From Sipunculus nudus (taxonomy: Eukaryota > Annelida > Sipuncula > Golfingiida > Sipunculidae): a stretch of DNA of 64,000 nt. The notes below the pieces were generated by a model. It was not told the DNA's origin. It did not search any database and saw only the letters and a list, made by a program, of their open reading frames with translations. The DNA lies in NCBI GenBank assembly GCA_026874595.1, contig CM049311.1, positions 43,093,676 to 43,157,675 on the forward strand, written 5' to 3'. How positions within the stretch are numbered: the first letter of the stretch is position 1; each line of letters starts with the position of its first letter. Positions 55,495 to 64,000 of this stretch are shown piece after piece. The position numbers and the translations under genes were made by a program.

Positions 55495-58400
55495 ACAAGT
55501 GACCCAGGGGTCATGACGCTCAGCTGACCAGGAAGACATTGACAAAAGTAATTTTATCATCTGAATGTCAAATTTGAATGAAATACTTTTTCCAAACTTG
55601 ACCTTTTGTATAAAATCATCCAATATTCATTGGGGTACTATGGAGCTCTGTAGCATGAAGGATATGGGTAACAGACACCTATTTTCAAGGTTTACAAGAT
55701 GACTTTTCAGCGGTCTCCCAGCATGTCAAAAAATAAAATTCTAGGTCCAGTTATTATGATTTGTGCCCTGTTAACAAATCCAAATGTTTATTCTGGGGGG
55801 TATTTCAAAGCCGCATAGGATGAAGGATATGGGTAACAGAGATGTAATTTCAGGTGCACAAGGAGACTTTTCAGGGGCCTCCCAGCATATCAAGAAAGGA
55901 GATTCTAGGTCAAGTCATTATAATTTGTGCTCTGTTAACAGATGACCAAATATTTATTCTGGGGAGTACTTCGGAGCCCCAGAGCATGAAGGATATGGGT
56001 AACAGGGACCTTATTTCGGGTTTCCATGTAGACCTTTTATGGGCTTCCCTGGAGGTGAGGACAGAAGATTCTAGGTCCAGTCATTATGATTTGTGCCCTG
56101 TTAATATATGACCAAATCTTTATTCTGGGGGAACTTAAGAGCCCCATAGCTCACAGAATATGGGTAACAGGGACCTTATTTCGGGTTTCCATGTAGACCT
56201 TTTATGGGCTTCCCTGGGGGTGAGGACAGAAGATTCTAGGTCCAGTCATTATGATTTATGCCCTGTTTACAGATGACCAAATGTTTAAAGATCACAAAAG
56301 TAGAGAAAAAAAATCGTAAAAAATAAAAAAAATATAGGTGGCGCCACCAATCTCCAGAAATTGATGAAACACTCCATGATCAATATCCATGCAAAAAAAC
56401 ATGGTGATTAATGCATTAGTTGTTCAGATACTTGAGCTTTTGTATTAAATTTTGCATTATTCTGGGGGGTACTTCAGAACCCCATAGCTCGAAGAATATA
56501 GGTCACAGTGACCTAATTTCAGGTTTACAAGGAGAATTTCCATAGACCTCCCAGGTTTTCAAGTAAGAAGATTCCCGGTCTAGCGGTTACGATTTGTGCC
56601 CTGTTAACAGACAGACGCCTGGATGGCCGGACGGAGGACGGACAAAAGGTGATCCCTACAGCTGAGATGACTTTCAGTCAGTTGAGCTAAAAATTGAAAA
56701 AATACAGGTGGCGCCACCAGAATGCAGAAACTGATGAAACATTTCATGATCAATATCCATGCAAAGAATCATGGTGATCAATATAATAAGTGTTCAGATA
56801 CTTGAGCTTTTGTATCAAATTTTCCATTATTCTGGGGGGTACTTCGGAGCCCCATAGCTCAGAGGTTATGGGTAACAGAGACCTAATTTCAAGTTTTTAA
56901 GGAAACTTTTCATGGGCCTCTCAGCATGTCAAGAGAGAAGATTCTAGGTCCAGTTGTTACGTTTTGTGCCATGTTAACGGATGACCGCATCTTATGAGGT
57001 CTCAAAAATAAGGAAAAAAATTCGTAAAAATAAAAAAAATACAGGTGGCGCCACCATACTGCAGGAACTGATGACACATTCCATGATCAATATCCATGCA
57101 AAGAATCATGGTGATCACTGCAATAGTTGTTTAGATACTTGAGCTTTTGTATCAAATTGTCCATTATTCTGAGGGATACTTCAGATGACTTACAGTCAGC
57201 TGAGCTAAAAACACTTAATGGTCAATATCCATGCAAAGAATCATGATGATCTCCATATTAGTTGTTTAGATACTTCAGCTTTTGTATCAAATTGTCCATT
57301 ATTCTGAGGGATACTTCAGAGTCCTATAGCTTGAAGGATATGGGTAACAGAGACCTAATTTCAAGTTTCCACAGGCACTCTTCATGGGCCTCCTTGCATG
57401 ACAAGAATGAAGTTTCTAGGTCCAGTTGTTGCAAATTATACCCTCTTGATAGATAACCACATCTTCAAAGGTCTCGAAAAAAGTGAAAAAAAAATTGTAA
57501 AAATTTGAAAAAAATATAGGTGGCGCACCCTCTCTGCAGAAACTGATGGAACAGCTCATGATCAATATGTATGCAAAAATCATGACCATCAGTGTTGTAG
57601 TTACTGAGATACTGCACTTTTTGTATCAAATTTTCCATTATTCGGGGGGGTATTTTGGAGCCATACAGCCTAAAGAATATGGGTAACAGAGACCTAATTT
57701 CAGGTTTCCATGGAGAATTTTCATGGGTCTCCCTGTGTGTCAAGAATGAAGATTCTAGGTCCAGTTTTTATGATTTGTGCCCTGTTAACAGATGTTCATA
57801 TCTTTAAAGGTCTCAAAAATAGATAAAACATTCGTAAAAAAAACCCCGAACAAATACAGGTTGTGCCACCAGTCTGCAGGAACTGATGGAACACCTCTTG
57901 ATCAAAAGTTATGCCACAAATCATGACCATCAGTGATGTAGTTATTGAGATATTGAAGTTTTTGTATGAATTTTTTGACTACTCTGAGGGGTAATTTGGG
58001 GCCCCATAGCTCGAAGGATATGGGTAACAGAGACCTAATTTCTGGTTTCCATGGAGACTTTTCATAGGTCTCTCAGTGTATTGAGAATGAAGATTCTAGG
58101 TCCAGTCGTTACGATTTGTGCCATGCTAACAGATGACAGCATCCTTAAAGGTCTCAAAAATAGAGGAAAAAATCGTAAAAAATCGAACGATACAGGTGGT
58201 GCCACCAGTCTGCAGGAACAGATGACACATCTCATGATCAATAGTTATGCCACAAATCATGACCATCATTCAAGTAGTTAATGAGATATTGAATTTTTTG
58301 TATGAAATTTTTTACTTTTCTTGGGGGTACTTTAGGGTTCCATAGCTCGAAGAAAATGGGTAACAGAGACCTAATTTTGGTTTCCATGGAGACTTTTCAT

Positions 58401-59900
58401 AGGTCTCTCAGTGTGTCGTGAATGAAGATTCTAGGTCCAGTCGTTATGATTTGTGCCACGTTAACAGATGACAGCATCCTTAAGGTCTCAAAAATAGAGG
58501 AAAAAATCGTAAAAAATCGAACGATACAGGTGGTGCCACCAGTCTGCAGGAACAGATGACACATCTCATGATCAATAGTTATGCCACAAATCATGACCAT
58601 CATTCAAGTAGTTAATGAGATATTGAATTTTTTGTATGAAATTTTTTACTTTTCTTGGGGGTACTTTAGGGTTCCATAGCTCGAAGGATATGGTTAACAG
58701 AGACCTAATTTCTGGTTTCCAAGGATATTTTTCATGGACCTCTCAGTGTGTCAAGAATGAAGATTCTAGGTCCAGTCGTTACGATTTGTGCCATGCTAAC
58801 AGATGACAGCATCCTTAAAGGTCTCAAAAATAGAGGAAAAAATCGTAAAAAATCGAACAATAAAGGTGGCACCACCAGTCTGCAGGAAGTGATGACACAT
58901 CTCATGATCAATAGTTATGCCACAAATCATGACCATCAGTCAAGTAGTTAATGAGATATTGAAGTTTTTGTATGAAATTTTTTACTTTTCTTGGGGGTAC
59001 TTTGGGGCTCCATAGCTCGAAGAATATGGGTAACAGAGACCTAATTTCTGGTTTCCATGGAGACTTTTCATAGGTCTCTCAGTGTGTCAAGAATGAAGAT
59101 TCTAGGTCCAGTCTTTACGATTTGTGCCTTGTTAACAGATGTTTACATTTTGAAAGGTCTCAAAAATAGAGAAAAAAATTCGTAAAAAATTGAACGATAC
59201 AGGTGGCGCCACCAGTCTGCAGGAAGTGATGGAACATCTCATGATCAATATGTATGCCAAAAATCATGACCATCAGTCAAGTAGTTAATGAGATATTGAA
59301 GTTTTTGTATGAAATTTTGGACTTTTCTGGGGGGTACTTTGGGGCCCCATAGCTGGAAGGATATGGGTAACAGAGACCTAATTTCTGGTTTCCATGGAGA
59401 CTTTTCATAGGTCTCTCAGTGTGTCGAGAACGAAGATTCTAAGTCCAGTCATTACGATTTGTGCCTTGTTAACAGATGTTCACATTTTTAAAGGTCTCAA
59501 AAATAGAGGAAAAAAATTCGTAAAAAATCGAAAAATACAGGTGGCGCCACCAGTCTTCCGGAACTGATGGAACATCTCAGGATCAATATGTATGCCAAAA
59601 ATCATGACCATCAGTCAAGTAGTTAATGAGATATTGAAGTTTTTGTATGAAATTTTGGACTTTTCTGGGTGGTACTTTGGGGCCCCATAGCTCGAAGGAT
59701 ATGGGTAACAGAGACCTAATTTCTGGTTTCCAAGGAGATTTTTCATGGACCTCTCAGAATGCCAAGTTACAAGGTTCTAGGTCCAGCGGTTACGATTTGT
59801 GCCTGGTTAACGGACGGACAGACGGACAGACGGACAGACGGACGACGGACAAAGAGTGATCGCTATAGCTCAGATGACTTTCAGTCAGCTGAGCTAAAAA
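55495..59900 (+). mobile_element. Family A element nested in the family E element
   Basis: 4.4 kb. 5' end ACAAG, TGACCCAGGGGTCA (55,500-55,513), GCTCAGCTGAC (55,518-55,528); 3' hairpin 59,866-59,896 and A4. Flanking family E sequence on the two sides (…ATTCGAAA and GGGGTCTTAT) is contiguous in the uninterrupted copy near 37,640. Two further 3' ends occur inside (hairpins near 56,660-56,690 and 57,181-57,207). About eleven to twelve 337-bp units; exact GGTGGCGCCACC at 56,337, 56,707, 57,044, 59,202 and 59,540. GGACAGACGGACAGACGGAC lies at about 59,814-59,845. Confidence 0.85.
59866..59896 (+). repeat. Family A/B 3'-terminal hairpin (type example)
   Basis: TAGCTCAGATGACT, loop TTC, AGTCAGCTGAGCTA; 13 of 14 pairs. 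Same hairpin, full or slightly decayed, ends at 4,195, 7,155, 8,190, 13,426, 14,057, 43,372, 43,969, 56,690 and 57,207. Confidence 0.95.
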
Positions 59901-61510
59901 GGGGTCTTATTTTTATAACTTTGTCAGTTTTAAAGCTAGAGTGATCTAGTTTTTTGCTTCAGGTAGCATTCAACTAGTACTACAAGATTTTATTACAAGT
60001 CTTGCAGTATCTCGTAAAATATCTCGTGAATAGAGATATTTCGAGATCTCATTCATCTTGCGCCAAAGGCCACATTATTGCAAGAATCTTTTTGAAACTG
60101 ACATATTATAAGTCCTACACTAGTATCTCGAAATCGTTTTTTCACTTTTTGAATAGGGCCGCTAGGGGGCGCTGGATGCGAACCTCCCGAACATATCATA
60201 TTTTGGACATATCTCCAAAATTATAAGCCTCAATTACATAAACTATAGCTTATTTTCTTCCTCTGAGTCTTCTCCATAACCTAGTGTAGTCATCTGGTCA
60301 CAATTTTGTGACACTTTGTCAGTGTGTCTGTCTGTTTGTCAGTTGTCCCCAAATTCGCCTGCTTGCTCTTGCGTCTCACATATAGCATTCTACAGGCCAC
60401 AGTTTTGAAAGAATCCTTTTGAAACTATTACATCTTAAGTCTTACACTAATATCTCGAAACCAATTTTTCATTTTCCGGATATGGCCGCTAGGGGGCGCT
60501 GAACTCGAACCTCTCCCAACATATCATGCTTTGGCAATATCTCCAAAACTATAAACCTCAGTTAGATAAACTGTAGCTTTTTTCTTCCTTTGAGTCTTCT
60601 CCATAACCTGGAGTAGTCATCTGGACTCAATCTTGAGTCACTTTGTCAGTGTGTCCGTCTGTTTGTCAGTTGTCCTCAAATTCGCCTGCTTGCTGGTTCT
60701 TGCGTCTCACATATAGCATTCTATAGGCCACAGTTTTGAAGGAATCCTTTTGAAACTATTACATCTTATGTCTTACATTAATATCTAGAAATAAATTTTT
60801 CATTTTCTGGATACGGCCACTAGTGGGCGCTGCACACGACCCTCACACACATACCATTGTATTAGCCATATCTCTACACCAAAAGCCTCAGTTACATAAA
60901 CTATAGCTTATTCTTTTCCTTTGAGTCTTCTCCATAACTTGATTAAGGCATCTGGTTTCAATCTTCTATCACTTTGTCAGTGTGTCCATCTGTTTGTCCG
61001 TTATCCTCAAAGTCGCATGCTTGCTGGTTCTTACGCCTTACATATAGCATTCTATAGGCCATAGCTTTGACGGAATCCTTTTGAAACTGGGACATCTCAT
61101 GTCATACACTAATAATACGAAATGCATTTGTCGTCTTCGGAGTATGTCCGCTAGAGGGCGCTACAGTCGAACCTCCCAAGTATATCATTAATTCGCCATA
61201 CCTCCAAAACTAAAAATCTAAATTACATAAATTATAACTCATTTTCTTCCTTTGAATCTTCTCCATAACTAGGTTAAGTCATCTGGTGTCAATCTTGTCT
61301 CAAAAAGTCAGTATGTCTGTCCGTTCGTCTTTTGTTGTCAGCTTTGTCTGCTTGCCTGTTCTTTTGTCTCATATGTCATTCTACGGGCCACATATTCTTA
61401 GCAATGTACCTGAGAGTCATTCCATTAATAGAAAACCGACAATATGTTCTGTCTGTCCGTCTGTGTTTCACTTCTGATTTCCGGCAAGCGTTCGACCTAT
61501 GGTCGTCTAG

Positions 61511-61661
61511 TTTTTTATATTTGCTGATTTGTCTTAATTTGTGTCAATATTACCTGGAACACTCTAGTTATTATGTTCTTAATGTTGATTCATTTGATTG
61601 AATTTTGTATTTTTGTAACATTTTCACTATTGTTTTAAACATTGCTCGAGGACGAAGCAAT
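61511..61661 (+). other. Retrotransposon 3' untranslated region, right part
   Basis: Continuation of the element after the nested stack, non-coding and T-rich. Confidence 0.75.
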
Positions 61662-61674
61662 AAAAAAGAAGGGA
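61662..61674 (+). other. Polypurine tract
   Basis: AAAAAAGAAGGGA directly before the 3' LTR; primes plus-strand DNA in this class of element. Confidence 0.85.
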
Positions 61675-62480
61675 TGGATGTAGGTTAATATGCCTGTATC
61701 AGGAATTTTAAAATGATCATATGCAAAATATTCATAAATGTGAATGTAATGATTCTGGTCATACCAGTATTTTACCATAATGCCTCAATAAGTTTACTCA
61801 TCTCTGCCTAGTGCGATTGTACATTTGATACATTGTCCCTGTAATATGTAGAGACAGCAGCTTTTAGCAGGCTGGTTGTGCTTTGCAGAGACAACATTTT
61901 TTAGGTCATGGTGTTAGCAGGTTTTGGGAATCCAGGACTGACCTGGATCACCTGATGTATATGCATGAGAATGCATTGGGAAATAATTGTTTTGAATTAA
62001 TATATTTTAGTGTGTGCCAGTATAGCTGGTAAAACATGTTTTTAGCCTATTTCAGTATTTGTATTTGTAATTGCATTTTTAATATCAATGTCGTATTTAT
62101 AAAAAAACCATAAAATTAAGACAGATAGGGAACTTTTTTTGTGTCATGACCCAGAAGTCTTGGTATGTAACGGCTTACAAGGGTGGGGTCCTTGCTTTGG
62201 CCCACTGTCTGTAAAGAGATCTACAAGCAGCTTCAGATAAGATCAAGATCAAGGGAATTTGCAGACAGTGATAGCATGTGAATTTAATATATATATGGTG
62301 TAAAAGATATACGAGAAAGAATACCTGTACAGAACCAGTTATTCAAGACATTTGTTCTGGTTCGCCAGCCATGGCCAATGCCATGACCAAAGCCATGGAC
62401 TACGACCGTCGATACAAATAAACAGATATTTTCGCTACATGGCCTTTGAGTTGACCTTTGTCCCCGATCCCACGGTTACA
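61675..62480 (+). repeat. 3' LTR
   Basis: 806 bp, TGGATGTAGG to ACGGTTACA; about a dozen point differences from the 5' LTR by eye plus the 25-bp indel. Followed by TGAAG, the right target-site flank. Confidence 0.93.
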
Positions 62481-63083
62481 TGAAGTTTAACTTGTAAAGG
62501 ATTTTATTTATAGAAAAAACAGCATTTATAGTTCCATATTCCTCTTAAATATTCCAAATTTATTGAAACATTATTGTTACATGCAAGGGTTAGTTTAAAC
62601 CGATTGAAAAGACAAACAACTTTCATGCTTCATTTTATTAGCACCTACTAATAACTACAAAAAAAAAAATATGCACAAGGACCAAACGGAGAATAAATAT
62701 GCTGCATCTGGGGCTTTCAAAAATACGTTATATTAAAAAAAACAGCACCTTGTATATAGATATTGAATGAAAATAGCACAAATGAATGACTGGATGAATT
62801 GAATTAATCAATAAGTTGAGAATTATTGAAACTAAACACATCACCCAGTATGACATGAGGGGTTATTGATACAGGCCACCCAGCGGTCCTACTTTTCCTA
62901 CTTTTTCAACACCTGTCCTACTATGTCCTACTTTTCCTACTTTTTGGACCTATATATATAAATTCCCATTTTTTTCCAAAACAAGGTTTAAAAAAATTGG
63001 ATTAAAGCTTTTTATCCTTGAAGATCTCTCATATCAAAGGATAATTTAAAGTGGAACTTCTATGATGCAGGAAACAGCAATAA
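62481..63083. other. Unassigned DNA with CCTACTTTT repeats
   Basis: AT-rich; at 62,888-62,952 the phrase CCTACTTTT(T) and variants recur about five times. Possibly the 5' part of the decayed coding unit that follows. Confidence 0.4.
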
Positions 63084-63439
63084 TATCATTGCATAGCCCC
63101 CCATAAGACAGTTGATTTCAAAAATCGTGGCAAGGAAAAGTTACTGGCTCATGCAAAAACAAAAAAACATCAGCAAATTGCAGCTTCTCTTTCAAGCAAC
63201 CAAAAAAAATTTAGCTTTCAGAGTTTTGGTGATGGTTCAAAGAGACTGAGTCTTGAATTTAGTAAACCAGGCTGTTCAAAATGGGACATGAAACTGGAGG
63301 ACAAGGTTACAAATGCTGAAATTATATGGACTTTGGAAGTGGATTACCCTATGCATCCTGTGACAAGCTAAATGAAGAAATCAAACAAATGTTTTCAGAC
63401 AGCCAAATAGCAGGATCATTCTCATTGGGACGAACAAAG
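63084..63439 (+). pseudogene. Zinc-finger / hAT-like transposase-derived fragment
   Basis: The frame from 63,084 (after a stop) reads a degraded zinc-finger-like block with GKEKLLAHAKTKKHQQIAAS, then VTNAEIIWTLEV. At about 63,341 the reading shifts to GLPYASCDKLNEEIKQMF and SDSQIAGSFSLGRTK, ending AAAG|GTAAG, a donor-like site. This order (BED/C2H2-like finger, then an AEI-W block and an MF-DS-IA-F-GRTK block) resembles the N-terminal half of hAT-derived, ZNF862-like proteins common in animal genomes. One frameshift and loss of zinc ligands mark it as a pseudogene or mis-assembled exon. Confidence 0.5.
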
Positions 63440-64000
63440 GTAAGATTATTTGTATTATATAAGTAAATTATGTTTACTTGGATATTCTCATAATAAAGGC
63501 AGGCCATATTTCCACTCTCCAGGAACGGAAATAAGGAATGCTTATTTCCACTCCCCCTTGGGGAAGTGGTAATAAGGGATGCTTATTTCCACCTTTATGA
63601 TAAAAGCTAATACAGTCTTGAGTATTTTGGCATTTAAAATATTTATACTTGGTCTTCATTCTTTCAAGCGATAAAGGTGGTTGAATATTTGCTTTTCTTT
63701 ACAAATTCCTCTCTTAAGTACTTCTGTAGATGCAATAGGGACACACATTTTCACATTTCTAGAACCATACCATTGATTTCATCTTGAACATTCTCAGAGA
63801 TGTTACCGTGGTGTCAAAATAGGAGGAAATCACTAGAACTTTGATTAAAAGAAAAATTAAAACTATAAATGTAACATAGGACGCTTTAAGGCCATTATCA
63901 TGCACTATACTGATTAGAAAGATATGCATCTCAAAGGTAAGCCCAGTAACATTCATTTTTTACTTTTGAAATATATTTTAAATATTTTAATATTTATCCT
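63440..64000. other. Unassigned AT-rich DNA with a hairpin
   Basis: Contains an imperfect long inverted repeat at about 63,540-63,576: CTTATTTCCACTCCCCC, TT, GGGGAAGTGGTAATAAG (two mismatches). Flanking copies of GGAATGCTTATTTCCAC and GGGATGCTTATTTCCAC form a direct repeat. No gene seen. Confidence 0.45.

Larger units (their letters stand above)
55112..61510 (-). mobile_element. Family E element inserted in reverse in the retrotransposon
   Basis: Right boundary (its 5' end): CTAG at 61,507-61,510, the CGACC/GGTCG hairpin and the subterminal repeat at 61,476-61,489. Left boundary (its 3' end): hairpin GCTTGCCGGAATC-AAA-GATTTCGGCAAGC (55,112-55,140). Both sides abut T6. Excluding the nested family A it is about 1.99 kb, like the other full copies. 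It holds four ~330-bp units with CTCF-like cores near 60,153, 60,490, 60,822 and 61,152 in inverse orientation, and reads as the reverse complement of about 35,699-37,975. A half-site cluster sits at about 55,300-55,322. Confidence 0.85.
48329..62480 (+). mobile_element. Ty3/Gypsy LTR retrotransposon, complete but defective, with nested insertions
   Basis: Order is LTR, tRNA-Leu primer site, gag with one zinc knuckle, protease, reverse transcriptase, RNase H, integrase, polypurine tract, LTR. Integrase after RNase H is the Ty3/Gypsy (Metaviridae) order. Flanks TAAAG and TGAAG agree at 4 of 5 positions, consistent with a 5-bp target duplication plus one mutation. LTRs are about 98% alike by eye, apart from a 25-bp indel. 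The coding region carries several frameshifts and in-frame stops. A 6.4-kb stack of other repeats sits in the 3' untranslated region. No envelope-like gene is seen. Confidence 0.95.

Noticed and set aside
3275-59944. Recurring open frames with GNRDLISGF-type sequences in family A
   Set aside because: The 337-bp unit is not a multiple of three, frames change between copies, stops are frequent and composition is repeat-driven; no start or splice signals are conserved.

Overview
This is eukaryotic DNA: AT-rich and gene-poor, with introns and almost entirely built from transposable elements. Repeat units with PuACGG-type microsatellites, tandem-repeat cores and terminal hairpins, together with a Ty3/Gypsy element primed by tRNA-Leu, suggest a marine mollusc and most likely a bivalve. 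That taxonomic call is inference. No rRNA, tRNA, CRISPR or prokaryotic gene was seen.

Layout. 1-18.6 kb: four related families of non-autonomous elements (here called A, B, C, D), a diverged pair of ~1-kb repeats (F), fragments of two non-LTR retrotransposon ORFs (4.67-5.07 kb minus, 14.07-14.33 kb plus) and a candidate solo LTR (15.38-16.0 kb). 18.6-38.2 kb: family E, in ~330-bp tandem units and whole ~2-kb copies, including three near-identical head-to-tail copies of a 1.287-kb subfamily (32.1-35.6 kb) and a duplicated block offset by about 9.04 kb. It is interrupted by a (TA)n/(TG)n microsatellite and 1.5 kb of unique DNA. 38.2-48.3 kb: a mixed stretch with a 213-bp tandem repeat, a decayed retrocopy-like gene (39.15-39.36 kb minus), a TA-flanked MITE, family A elements, a hAT element with a perfect 8-bp target duplication, a 1.1-kb inverted-terminal-repeat element, and the one gene recognised with good confidence: the first coding exon of a FAM76 homologue (47,533-47,613, minus strand) with its promoter. 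48.3-62.5 kb: a full-length but broken Ty3/Gypsy retrotransposon with 781/806-bp LTRs. 62.5-64 kb: a zinc-finger/hAT-like coding fragment.

The retrotransposon carries a nested stack. A family E element sits in reverse orientation in its 3' untranslated region, and a family A element sits inside that E. The stack gives clean boundaries for both families. They share one architecture: an ACNAG start, a short palindrome, a subterminal inverted repeat, a tandem-repeat core, and a 3' hairpin whose last arm is the inverse of the 5' subterminal repeat. This matches the known plan of Helentron/DINE-1-like rolling-circle elements. No Rep/helicase gene is present, so they would be mobilised in trans.

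The most unusual signals are regulatory-looking motifs carried by the repeats. About 30 near-consensus CTCF cores occur, one per ~330-bp unit of family E. Clustered AGGTCA nuclear-receptor half-sites lie in the same family. A perfect 12-bp palindrome, GGTGGCGCCACC, is shared by otherwise unlike families A, C and D. All are motif observations from reading; binding is untested.
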